The notes beneath the pieces are model-generated. The model was not told the origin of the DNA. It ran no database searches and saw only the letters and a list, made by a program, of their open reading frames with translations. DNA of 44,118 bases from Chromera velia (lineage: Eukaryota; Sar; Chromeraceae), in NCBI GenBank assembly GCA_018398765.1, contig JAHBMJ010000573.1:1-44118 (forward strand), written 5' to 3'. The position numbers and the translations under genes are program-made. Positions within the stretch are counted from its first letter, which is position 1. Every line of letters begins with the position of its first letter. Below, piece after piece: positions 10,916 to 21,580 of this stretch.

Positions 10916-11470
10916 AGCAGGAGTTAGCAACCAAAAAGAGTAGACGGACTCGTAGAGAGAGAGTGGCATAAAACTTGAAGGAGAGCAGGAGTCAGCAACC
11001 AAAAAGAGCAGATGGACTCGTAGAGAGAGAGCGGTACAAAACTTGAAGGAGAGCAGGAGTCAGCAATCAAAAAGAGCAGATGGACTCATAGAGAGAGAGC
11101 GGCACGAAACTCAAAGGAGAGCAGGAGTCAGCAACCAAAAAGAGCAGACAGACTCATAAAGAGAGAGCGACACAAAACTTGAAAGAGAGTAGGAGTCAGC
11201 AACCGAAAAGAACAGACAGATTTGTAAAGAGAGAGTGGTACAAAACTCAAAGGAGAGCACTGTCCGAGGAGTCAGCAACCAAAAAGAGCAGACGGACTCG
11301 TAGAGAAAAGTAGCATAAAACTTGAACGAGGGCAGGAGTTAGCAACCGAAAAGAGCAAATGGACTCGTAGAGAGAGAGGGGCATAAAACTCGAAGGAGAG
11401 TGAGAGCCAGCAATCTAAAACAGCAAACGGACTCGCATTGTTAGTCTTGCAAAGAGAGAGCAGTACGGAA
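10912..11470. repeat. 68-bp tandem array
   Basis: The landmark ggagagcaggagtcagcaac recurs at 10912, 10980, 11048, 11116, 11184 and 11252, an exact 68-bp period. One longer unit (inserted ctgtccgag) and further degenerate units follow. Each unit contains caaccaaaaagagcagacgg and tcgtagagagagag. It is unrelated to the 73-bp unit except at the junction. Confidence 0.92.
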
Positions 11471-11520
11471 GGTGCCCATTCCTCCATCTCCCCTCATAGG
11501 AGCAGGACGGGGCAATGCAG

Positions 11521-12090
11521 GACCTAATATTTTCTCTGGTGGACAGAAGATGCGACGGAAGATGCCATAGATTCCTGTTCCTCCGTCTCTCTTAGCAGAA
11601 GTAGGACTGGGCGATATGTGGGACCTATTTTCTCTGGTAGACGCACTGGACGGATGATATGACGGAAGATGCCACAGATTCCTATTCCTCCGTCTCTCTT
11701 GGCAGGAGCAGGACTGGGCGATGCAGGACCTATTTTTTCTGGTGGATGGAAGATGCTACAGATTCCCGTTCCTCCGTCTTTCTTGGCAGGAGCAGGACTG
11801 GGCGATGCGGGACCTATTTTCTCTGGTGGATGGAAGATGCGACGGAAGATGCCACAGATTCCCATTCCTCCGTTTCTCTTCGCGGCAGTAGGATGGGGGG
11901 ATACGGGACCTATTTTCTCTGGTGGATGGAAGATGCGATGGAAGATGCTACAGATTCCCGTTCCTTCGTCTCTCTTCATAGCAGCAGGACGGGGGGATGC
12001 AGGACCTATTTTCTCTGGTGGACAGAAGATGTCATAGATTCCCGTTCCTCCGTCTCTCTTGGTAGGAGCAGGATGGGGTGGTGAGCTGAT
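11521..12090. repeat. 84/96/105-bp tandem array in multiples of three
   Basis: The landmark ggacctatttt lies at about 11621, 11726, 11810, 11906 and 12002. Spacings are 105, 84, 96 and 96 bp. Length differences are small insertions repeating part of the gatgcgacggaagatgcc block. All these spacings are multiples of three. The minus strand stays open for 242 codons (12252-11524, GTG at its 5' end, no ATG start) with repeated PPEKIGPASPSPAPAKRDGG. The plus strand also stays open for over 120 codons. Whether either is translated is unknown, and dual openness suggests a satellite. Confidence 0.85.
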
Positions 12091-12853
12091 GTTTGTTTCT
12101 GCCCTTTCCGGGAAATCTTGTCTCTGCATCAGTAACATATGTGCAGGCCAGTAACCGAGAGGTACAATGGTACATGCATATGGAGAAAAATTTTTTTTTT
12201 GAAAAAGTGCAAGAACACCAGAAAAAAGTACAATCTCATACCTTGCCGACACTCATCGAACTTGCAAACGTGAAAACACTTCTTTTACACAATGAAATAC
12301 GGTCTTTCTTTCACACACACTGACACAGAGTATGAATGGATTGCGCAAAAGTGAAAAAAAAAAAAACGCGCGAAACAGCGAACCAAAATGAGTGACAGAT
12401 AGGCTGACAGCCATACAAACTTTGTTGTCGGGCGTCTCTTCCATTTTGATCTGCATATCACTCCCTGCCTCACTCCTTCCACCTCTCTCCTCAGCAGAAG
12501 TTGTGTTTTTGCCGCTTCCACCACTACTTACAGCATCTGTCTGTATCGGTTAGGGATACACACTGGAAAAGCAGGGACAGAAAGATTCATCCTAGGCTTC
12601 ATCGCCTTTTTGGAGGGACTCTCGTAGCAGAAGGTCTTTCTCTAGGGTCTTTCTTTTTTAGCTTCTTAACAAAGGTGTCTACCTCCGCCGTTGTCTTTCT
12701 TGCTTCTGAAAATTGCGAACATGTTGCAGAATGAAGGGTACAGAGACAGGAACAGAAGAATTTGGTTATATACAAGAGAAATTCTGTGGAATGTTATACA
12801 TTTTCTAGGTGAGGAAGAGTGAAGAAGAGCCGTGCAAATATGAAGGGATGTCG
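12091..12853. other. No gene recognised
   Basis: The region between the satellite array and the fold-back element contains short T and A homopolymers (12189, 12354). No frame has recognisable motifs or family similarity. Confidence 0.6.
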
Positions 12854-13750
12854 CTAGGGGGCCGCACTCCAGATGCCCCCCCTGCTTTAGCTATGTCTCT
12901 TAAAATGTTATAGATAGAATATGAAGAAACCATTAAAACTAGCATAATATTATGAAGCAGATATTGGAGCATCATGTTGGGCTTGTTAAAACTTTGTCTT
13001 TCAAATGTTGGGCTATGTTTTTATCCTTCCCAGCTCTGTCGCCAGGTTCTGTTGGGCTTAGGGTCTGTTGGGCTGTGTTGGGCCTTTTGGGCGGTGCCCA
13101 ACAGTACAAATGGCCCAACAGTAGCCCAACATCACTTTAAAGTGCACAAGAGACATTGTAGAGCCTTTTAGACCAACTAAAAAGCATGTAATCAAAAACA
13201 ACAAAATTAGAGCTCAATGTTGCTTCAATTTGAGCTTTATACTCTTTATAGAACGTAAAAAATGGTCGTTTGAAAATGAGCCACATTTTTTAGAGGTTAA
13301 AGGTTTTAACACCGCCCCTCACTTTCAAATAACGATTTTATAGGTTCTATAAAGAGTATAAAGCTCATACCAAAGCAGCATTTAGCTTTAATTTTGCTTA
13401 TCTTGATTGCGTGCTTTTTAGTTGGTCTAAAAAGCTCTATAATGTTTGTTGTGCACTTTAAAGTGATGTTAGGCTACTGTTGGGCTATTTGTACTGTTGG
13501 GCACCGCCCAACAGGCCCAACACAGCCCAACGCCCAACAAAACCTGGCGACATAACATCATTCAACTTTGAGACACCACAATGTAGCCCAACATCATGAT
13601 TGCACAGATATAAACCGCCCAACATGATTCAGCATGATGTGCTTTATTTGGCAGTTTTAGCCGTTTGTGTATGTTTATCATTTAGGTTCCTATTCAAGAT
13701 GACCGAAATTGGGGTAGAATTTACATATAAGACCAAGTGCGGCCCCCTAG
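12854..13750. mobile_element. Mutator-like fold-back element, 897 bp
   Basis: The ends are CTAGGGGGCCGCACT (12854-12868) and its exact complement AGTGCGGCCCCCTAG (13736-13750). Long internal arms pair around a centre near 13290. For example, cactttaaagtgcac with gaccaactaaaaagc at 13130-13185 is mirrored at 13415-13465. GTTGGGC or GCCCAAC occurs about ten or more times, as subterminal motifs. Flanks GGGATGTCG (12845-12853) and AGGATATCG (13751-13759) match at 7 of 9 positions, a plausible decayed 9-bp duplication as made by Mutator-type transposases. There is no transposase frame, so it is non-autonomous. Confidence 0.78.
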
Positions 13751-14115
13751 AGGATATCGTTTTATAGCTCTGTCATAGTGAATGTCTCTTCCAAACAGAA
13801 AAGCCGGGGTGGATTCAAGCCGGAAAGAAACGAGTTTGCACACAGTACGACCATTTTTTTTGATCGACGCAGATGTATTATTGATTGTACATTCCTTTAC
13901 AACCTCTTTCCTAACTATGGGTTGAAGCACGAATACGCCTACAAAGAACCACGTCGCTCTTTTGCATACGTTCCTGAAGGCTGCGGTCCTTCTCAATCAG
14001 GATGATATTTAGACTGGTGGGGCTTGATTCATTCACTTTTTCGATCGTGTTAAGCTCTGTAAATAGAGAGGCGCACACACATAGCAGTGCATGCATTGTA
14101 ATATGAATTTTCCTA
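13751..14115. other. No gene recognised
   Basis: This spacer lies between two transposons. It has short frames only and TGCATGCA at 14088-14095. A 91-codon minus frame (13996-13721) has no family features. Confidence 0.5.
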
Positions 14116-14123
14116 TCTGGAGC

Positions 14124-14355
14124 CGCGGCCCATCCACTTGGGAATTTTTGGTACCAGAACTTTAAGACCCCTATCAAATTTTCCCTTTTTTGCCTCCCCC
14201 TTGCCAAACTTTCCCACAAAGGCTCAAATAAGGCAAAAAACACTGCTGAAATCAAAATATCTAACCCATCGAAGGCTAATTTTCTCTAGTCTTTAATACC
14301 AAATATTCCCGAGCTGAAGACCCCTTACCAATTTTTCTAGAGTAGACGGGCCGCG
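14124..14355. mobile_element. 232-bp hAT-like MITE
   Basis: The ends are CGCGGCCCATCCACT at the left and, on the complement of the right end, CGCGGCCCGTCTACT (13 of 15 identical). Flanks TCTGGAGC (14116-14123) and TCTGAAGC (14356-14363) form an 8-bp target duplication with one mismatch. It has no coding capacity. The terminal sequence resembles that of the larger element at 37899-40045 (CGCGGGCACCCTACT), suggesting related families. Confidence 0.75.
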
Positions 14356-14448
14356 TCTGAAGCACAGAACCTTTCAGTGCCTTGAAGTCATGCAAATATA
14401 TGAAGAGAAAACATGTTGACCTTCAATCAGACCGGATTGCCAAGACAT

Positions 14449-15707
14449 CCCTATCAAATTGAGACAAATAGGACAAGAAAATGCTTAAAAATTAACCATT
14501 TAGGTCTCAATTTTCATTTTTGGTACACCTCAGTTTCATGAAAAATCTTTATCATACAAGTCTCAAAACTAGTGCGCCTAACTCAATTTTAATACTTTAA
14601 TGTTATCACTAACTTTGAAGCTCTTAGAGAAAAGATTTTTCATACTTTTTACCATTTATCATTTTTGGTAATAAAAAAAAAAAGAATTGGTACATAATTT
14701 TTTCCTATACAAAAAAAATGGTGAATCTATTTTTTTTTTTTTATGAATTGGTAATCTTTTTTTTTTTATGGGTTTAGTTGTTCTTTAGGCTTCTAGTGAG
14801 TGGACAAATGTAGAAATACTAAAAAAAGATACGTGTTTCTAGAAAAAAACAATATATCAAACATATTTTTTGAGAAATTATAAGTATATATATAAGTAAT
14901 AATTGAAATAAATATATTTTGATTTATACATATTGTATAACATTATCAATCAATCAATCAACAGTGTCCTTCTCTTTGTTTTCTCTTTGTTTCGGCCCTT
15001 CTTTTTATTTGTTTCGGCTTCTGCACTCGTTCTTTTATTAAGTCTCTCTTCTCTTTAAAGAGGCTTCTACTAATTCAGGAAGAGGAGGAGGAAGACGAGG
15101 AAGAGGAGGGAGGGGGAGAAAGGGGAATGAGAGCAGGGGGAATGAAGTTAACGTTTCCTTGCATACATCTTTCTGTACAAAATCTGATGTCTTCTTGCAT
15201 CTTGGTTGCAATGCACTCGTTCTTTTGTGAAGCCCCTCTTTCCTGCCCTTCTCTTTGTTTGTTTTGGCTTCTGCACTCGTTCTTTTATTAAGTCTCTCTT
15301 CTCTTTAAAAAGGCTTCTACTAATTCAAAGTGCTCGAAAGCGCTTAGCACTTCTGAAACGCTTCAAACTCTTCTAGTTTAGACACAACAAAATTGAGACC
15401 TAAATGGTACGAAATGGTACTAAATGATATGAAAAATCATACTTTTTAACTAAAAAAAAATATGTACCAATTCTTTTTTTTTCGATTATCAAAAATGGTA
15501 AATGGTAAAAAGTATGAAAAATCTTTTCTCTAAGAGCTTCAAAGTTAGTGATAACATTAAAGTATTAAAATTGAGCTAGGCGCACTAGTTTTGAGACTTG
15601 TATGATAAATATTTTTCATGAAACTAAGGTGTACCAAAAATGAAAATTGAGACCTAGATAGTCAATTTTTAACCATTTTCTTGTCCCATTTATCTCAATT
15701 TGATAGG
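14449..15707. mobile_element. TIR DNA transposon, about 1.26 kb, non-autonomous
   Basis: Roughly 250-bp inverted arms face each other. CCCTATCAAATTGAGA at 14449 mirrors TCTCAATTTGATAGGG ending at 15707, and the similarity continues through ttggtacacct, aactagtgcgcc and gttatcactaactttgaagc. The interior is AT-rich with poly(A/T) tracts near 14680-14765. No transposase frame is seen. Target duplication is unclear: if the terminus is extended by a few bases, CAAG flanks both sides (14441 and 15711). Confidence 0.8.
15010..15330. repeat. Direct repeat pair inside the TIR element, offset 250 bp
   Basis: A 65-bp block (ggcttctgcactcgttctt through cttctactaattca) starts near 15016 and again near 15266. 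It has one mismatch in the aaagagg/aaaaagg region. A third partial copy (gcactcgttctttt) lies near 15213. Confidence 0.85.
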
Positions 15708-17423
15708 GTGCAAGCATGACAGCCGACAGGCTTGGTTGGTGAAACTCTTAGGACAACTAGCTATCATCCACTACATGTCCGGATGAAGGAAGCACGAATG
15801 GGTGAGAAATCGTGGGAAGATGACAGAATCAAGAGGGACCCGGTGCCACTGGGAAGAAAGAGGTTGAGAGAGAAAGGAACGCTTGCAGTATGGTTGCCGC
15901 CTTGCGCTATGGAAAACAATGTGATAACTAATCACATACAGAGGAATTCGTTTCGAATGCACGGCCAAAAGCGCATACTGTGGAAATTAAAGAAGAGTTA
16001 ATTAACTTTCATATTGACTGACCTTCAAGTTCAAAATGTTTTCCACAGTGCTCCTCAAAATTTGAAAGCGCCTCCAAACGTTGGTCATCACTGATTGCTT
16101 CCGTACTGATAAGCTGCTGGTCTGTGATGCTTAGATTTCATGGGATTCTGTGATAGTGCAGAAATTTATAGATTTTCCTTTCAGTCATAGGGGGGTTTTG
16201 CACTTGGGTCGACAGTTCCTTCAACATTTGAATCGTCCTCATTCCTTCTTGAAGCCCCATACCTGTCACTGTCACTGAGCTAAACGTGGAGAAAAAATGA
16301 GAAAAAAAGGACCAGATGCGCGCTTACCAAAGAACCAGATGCACCCTTTATCATCTGCATGGTCCTAAGATCTAAAATCTTTGTATTGGAATGTATGCCT
16401 CCAGAGAAGTCGTCGCCGATTATCATAATGAAGGACTTCGGAAACGTGAATGCATTTTGACGTGGCTTCCATCTAAAACATGGGGAAAAAGAGGGTCTCA
16501 GGGAACCATTCAGCCAGACAGATAGAGCAAAAAGTTCTTAAAAAAAGCTATAGCCACCCCCCAGGAGGTTCCCGAAGTTCGGGCACTCCAACTTTCGGTA
16601 TGGGAAACAATGACATCGAATCCAATTGACAAAGCTTGTAGTTATGCAGTTAAATCAATCTCAGTCTGACTGATCTTCCCGAAGGCATCAAATTGATTAA
16701 AGAATTGAGATGTATTGAGCTATCTTAAATTGCATTAGTTGCTGTTTCGGCGGAGAAGATCTAGGATTCAACAGTCTCTACATATTATCTGATAATCTAT
16801 GTTGCAGTCGGTTCTGAGTATATATGTAGGACAAAAATTTGCTTGAAATATATATGATCGATGTATTCGATCTGATATTTTCTGACATAGAAAAACAAAA
16901 AGTTAAAAGAAAAGTTTTGTTTGCACGTATTTACGCGTGAAGGCAACTCTAGGCGCCGGCTAGAGAAAAAAAAAAAAAGAAGCGATTTGAGGAGATCTTT
17001 TTTTTTTTCTTCTTTTTTTTCTTACTTTTTAACCCTGAAGAACACTCAGTAACAGTTGTGCAACACACAAACAACACTTGTATAACACTTGAACAACAGT
17101 TGTTTGACTGATATAGAAAAAAGAAAGAAAAAAAGTAAAGGACTTTAGGGGATCTTTTTTTTTTTTTCTGGCCAACACCTAGAAGTAACTGTGAAAATTA
17201 AGTTTATGCGTCTTTGGAGGGCCAGCAGCTCACGTAAATCCAAAACCCCGAGAAGTATCGGAAATTTGCATAAAAAAATTATATGCATGTGATTTTCAAG
17301 TACTACTGCCTGATTGAAAACCGAACTACTATGTCATCGCCGTCAAAGGTTGTATATTGTAGGATATTGTAGCATATTGAGGTTTGTAAACAGTCTTTTA
17401 ATACAGATTGATGTGTTTTATAC
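15708..17423. other. No gene recognised
   Basis: Mixed-composition DNA. Poly(A) and poly(T) tracts at 16965-17025 and 17120-17170 bracket a block rich in AACA(n)TTG words (aacagttgtgcaacac, aacaacagttg). An 89-codon plus frame at 15732-16001 lacks family features. Confidence 0.5.
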
Positions 17424-17885
17424 TGTAACAACTTCCTGCTGCCTTGGAAGTAGCGGCAGAACAGATAATGACAGACACAGAGAGCGAGACCAGAGATGAG
17501 GCCTAGACGGAGAGACGGATCTACAAACTCTACCGACTCTAGCTAACTCTAAAAATCTCAGTCAGCTAAGCAATAGGATATGGATAGATTTTTAGCCATT
17601 CATAAAGTCCAGAGGATTCATAGTTCGAAGTTGAACTTGACTTGACTAGCTTGCTAAGAAAAAACAGTCTCAAGACCGGGCAAACAGAATGAACGATCTC
17701 AGCGAGACAGCTGAGAGCAGATTAAATCTAACCGGTCTTGGGGCCCACGCAAATGCAAAAACAAGCTTTCTGGGGCCAGACAGACAGAACGTCGCGGCAG
17801 GCGATCAAAGCAAAGACGCCACACTTGCGAGAAGGACCGAACGGCGGCAGTGGGACGGCAGCATCGTGGAAGGTAGGACACTACA
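17424..17885 (+). repeat. 5' long terminal repeat
   Basis: It starts TGTAACAACTT and ends GGACACTACA. It is preceded by the ATAC duplication. It contains ggatatggatag, the ttcgaagttgaacttgacttg stretch and the gaccgaacggcggcag block, all shared with the 3' copy. Confidence 0.85.
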
Positions 17886-20800
17886 CATCCCGCCCTCTCA
17901 CTGGCAAGGAAATCGCGCCCTCACGATCACTCAAACACAATCGAGCATGCGCAGGAAGGAATAAGAGGCGATCAAAAAGACTGAAAAGAGCATGATCATT
18001 GAGACATAATACAAACACATGCAACTAACAGAACGCTTTCGAGCATGTAGTCAAAGGAATCAAATCTTGAGCGTGCTTGTAGCATGACAGAGGCATTGCA
18101 AGAAAACTTGGACATAGGATTCCTTTTCACACTATCATTGACACAGTCATTCATGGTCAATAGACTCCCAAAAGTCAGACACGGCAAGCTGACAAGCGGA
18201 AAAGTTTCCTACTATTGATGGAAGTCAATCAGACTGACAAGCGCAAACATAAACAGATTTGCAATGCACCCTTTTTTTTCTTTCATGCATTCATCTGCGC
18301 TGGAAGTGCCCCTACTGGGTGGTGCTATCACCATTGCCTCGCCGGTAACGCTAACCTGCCAGGTCTTTCACTGAAAAACCCATTTTAGGGATGTTGACTT
18401 GCTTGGGTCTGCCGAAGCATACCATCTCTACCAGATGGCAGAGTCCGTCATCCAACGGCTGCAAGCTTCCCAATGCAAGGCCTTATACCCTTCTAGTTTT
18501 ACATGCGCCAATCAAACCTTTCATACCCCCTCAAAAGAAAGAACGACAGAGAGCAAGACACAGTCAGGCCCGTGCAGTCATATGTATGCATGCATCTCCA
18601 TGCCAATATATACGCTCGCACTCGTTTGCTTCATTTTCTCCTTATCTTTCTCTCTTTCGCTCTCTTTCTCAGACCGGCCTGCTGGGAGAAAGCGGACGAC
18701 AGACAGAATTGTATACCTGCAATAGATCTCCTTCCAGTTCTCTTCTCTGAATGCAGGAAGACGGGCAGACCGAGGGACGAACAAACGTGAAGAAACGAAG
18801 AAACCAGAAGGCAGCAGCAGAAAGCTTCACGCACATATCTTCACGTCTCTTTCCTTCGCTCTCTTCTCTCTCACTTCCTTCCCGACGACAGTCACTGCAT
18901 GCGCGTCTCTTCGCTTACTGTCACCAATACTATAGATCGACCGTACAAAATGGATGCAGACGGGGCAAGCAACTGAGTGCAGTAGAAATACGTGAGAGAG
19001 AGATACAGCAAACCTTGCATTCGGACGTGAGGCAAGAAACGGACAGAAAGTGACAGAAGCCTGGTGGTACACCGTCTTATTCCATGCAGATGCTTACGTA
19101 GAGATAGCTGGCTCCTCTAAGGTTCCCATCAACTCCCGTACTGCGAGGAGGAGAGGCGATACCCTAGGCGATACCCATGCAAAGAACCCAGAGGGCCTCC
19201 AGAGCATCGACATCCCCCTGCAGGGAGAAGAGGCAGAAGGGATAAAGAGACATCCACGGCTATCAAATCGCTTCTTTTCTTTTCTCGTTAAAACAGACAT
19301 CTCTCTCTCTCAAGATTTGTTCTCTCTTTGCCCCTCTTCTATTCATTTTCTCTTTATCTCTTCCAGTCTCTTTTACTCAAAAGGGGACGGCCAGGCAGAA
19401 CACGAAACGCTCCAAAGCAGCGAGAGAAACGAGAAGGAGAGAGCGAATGAAGGCCTACAATGAAGGCACTCCCTCGTGCGCTCATGTTCTCAGCCACACG
19501 AGGGGTCTGACTCACAAGCCACGTACAAAGCAAAGCTAAAAGAAGCGGCAAAAGGAGAGAGATCACTCTTTTAAAAGGAGTTCCAGAAGTTCCGAATGCG
19601 CGGTATATGCGGCGCTCGACTTATTGTTCTCACAGTCCGCCTCTTTGATGCTCAGCTTCATAATGAGCTCAATCTCTCCCCCAGGTTCAGTGTAGCGGTG
19701 CAAGGGCGGTCAAAGACAGTCGCGGGCATGCGCAGGCATAAGCGCATGGTGGCGGCATCAGGCAGTCCTCTGCCCGTCACGTATGTACGTGACGTAGGGG
19801 TAGGCGATCGACTTCCGGTGCTTGTTTCGACAAAGGTATTGGTGGTCTCGGCAAACACAAACACACATCGTGCATGTCAGTGGCTGCATAGAGGGAGGGA
19901 GGGAAGGGAACAGCAGGTGCTGCACACTGCTCTTCTGACTGATGCTTTGTATCTTCTTCTGCCTTTCTTTTTTATTACACCCACACAGCTTGCTTTCTCA
20001 TCACTGACATTTCAATGCATGCATACATTTTATTCATGCACACTCTCTTACACTTTTCATTCTTTATTCTCTTCCATTCTCATCTTCTATTATCATCTTC
20101 CTTTGCCGGGCAGTAGGGTGATTTCCCTTTACATGATGATCCTGGCCAATCATCGGTCCTTCCTCCCAGGCGGCTGGGTATTTACGGAGCCCTGGCCTCT
20201 CATAGCCATTAACGGAGGCTCGAGTCGCTCGTAGCTATTTACAGAGGCTCCGAATTGTTGTCACCCCTCTTGTATAGCCATTGACATTCTGCGTTTCACT
20301 CCTTTTTGGCGGCCATTGACGTCCGCGTTTCTCTCCCCCTTCTTGCAGCAATTGACGTCCGCGTTCCTCCGACCCTTCTCCCCCCCTTTCTCCGCCCCCC
20401 TGGCATACCGGCTCTATCCGTGTGGTAAGCTATCCCCCCTTAGTCCTCCACCCTCGCACACTGGCTCTCCTTTCCCTCATTGTCCCTATTCCCTCCCCCA
20501 GTAGCCCCCTCTACATTCTTCTTCATGCTGGGAACACCCGGCTTCTCTTTTATGCAACTCTTTCCCTTCGTTTCCCTCATCCGTCTCCCTGGTGTGCATC
20601 GGGCACACACGTTTTTCTATAGTCTCTCACTGCTTTACTCTTCTCAACAAATGCTTTCATGGCATCTCACATCCATCCATAGACAGCAGTCATTCTCAGT
20701 CACACCACAAATGCACATGCTTGCACGAACTGTCTCACTCAAAGCAAAAAGATGTGTCTTCCTGCTGCCCGACCTACCAAAGTCGTTGGATGACCAGTCT

Positions 20801-21371
20801 AACGAGCAAAGGCAGATGGTTGGCGTTTGCAAGCCACACAGGCTGGCCAGACCCGGGCAGACAAGCAAGCGACCACAGCAAGGCAAGTGAAGGAGATCAG
20901 TCTTCTCTCGCACTGAAGACAAAGACAAAATAGCCAGTCAACATACATATACAGAAAAAATAAAACCAACTGCCCATTTCTTCTCCAGTCTGCTTGTTGT
21001 CGGCAAGCCTGATCGTCTCCAAGTTTCTCTTCAGTCTTCATAGGAAAAGGTTCTCTTCCCGGCCGTCTCCACTTTTTTCCGACTTCACAACAAGTTCTGT
21101 CTCCCGTCTCCAGGTTTTTCCTCAGGTCCTGAGAAAGAAAAGTTCTGACCAGACGAGAAGAGCAAGAGAAGAGCTCTGGTCAGCTGACACGGGACGTAAG
21201 GGGTCTCTGACACCCTCTTTCACAGTCTTCTGACTGTGCCCCGGCGGTTGGGAAAGGAGACGGATGCATGGACGCAGACGCTCTTCCCGAATGAAGATGG
21301 AGGAAACTGAGGCGATAACTGAATCCACAACAGAAGGAAGTAGTCACCTCTTGCTGAAGCAAGTCACCACA
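17886..21371 (+). other. Internal region of the LTR element, no gag-pol seen
   Basis: Pyrimidine-rich frames of up to 212 codons (19596-20234) show no retroviral-type motifs. A short family of direct repeats (ccattgacgtccgcgtt) occurs at 20310-20365. TGCATGCA is at 18587 and 20016. A TGG-starting stretch 17 bases past the LTR (tggcaaggaaatcgcgcc) could be a displaced primer site, but no tRNA match can be asserted. Confidence 0.6.
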
Positions 21372-21580
21372 TGTAACAACTTCCTGCTGCCTTGGAGGTA
21401 ACGGTAGGACAGATGGAGAGCTAGACCAGAGACAAAGCCTAGACAAAGAGACGGATTTACAAACTCTACCGACTCTAGCTTAGTCTAAAAATCTTAGTCA
21501 ACTAAGGAATAGGATATGGATAGATCCTTAGCCATTCGTAGAGTCCAGAGGATTTATAGTTCGAAGTTGAACTTGACTTG
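21372..21580 (+). repeat. 3' LTR, first part
   Basis: It matches 5' LTR positions from TGTAACAACTT up to gaacttgacttg, where the match stops abruptly at the nested transposon. Confidence 0.85.

Noticed and set aside
17424-17885. Solo LTR
   Set aside because: A second copy in the same orientation, together with the shared ATAC flanks, shows it is the 5' LTR of one element.
19596-20234. 212-codon frame inside the LTR element as a gag gene
   Set aside because: No nucleocapsid or capsid features, and the composition follows the pyrimidine-rich DNA.
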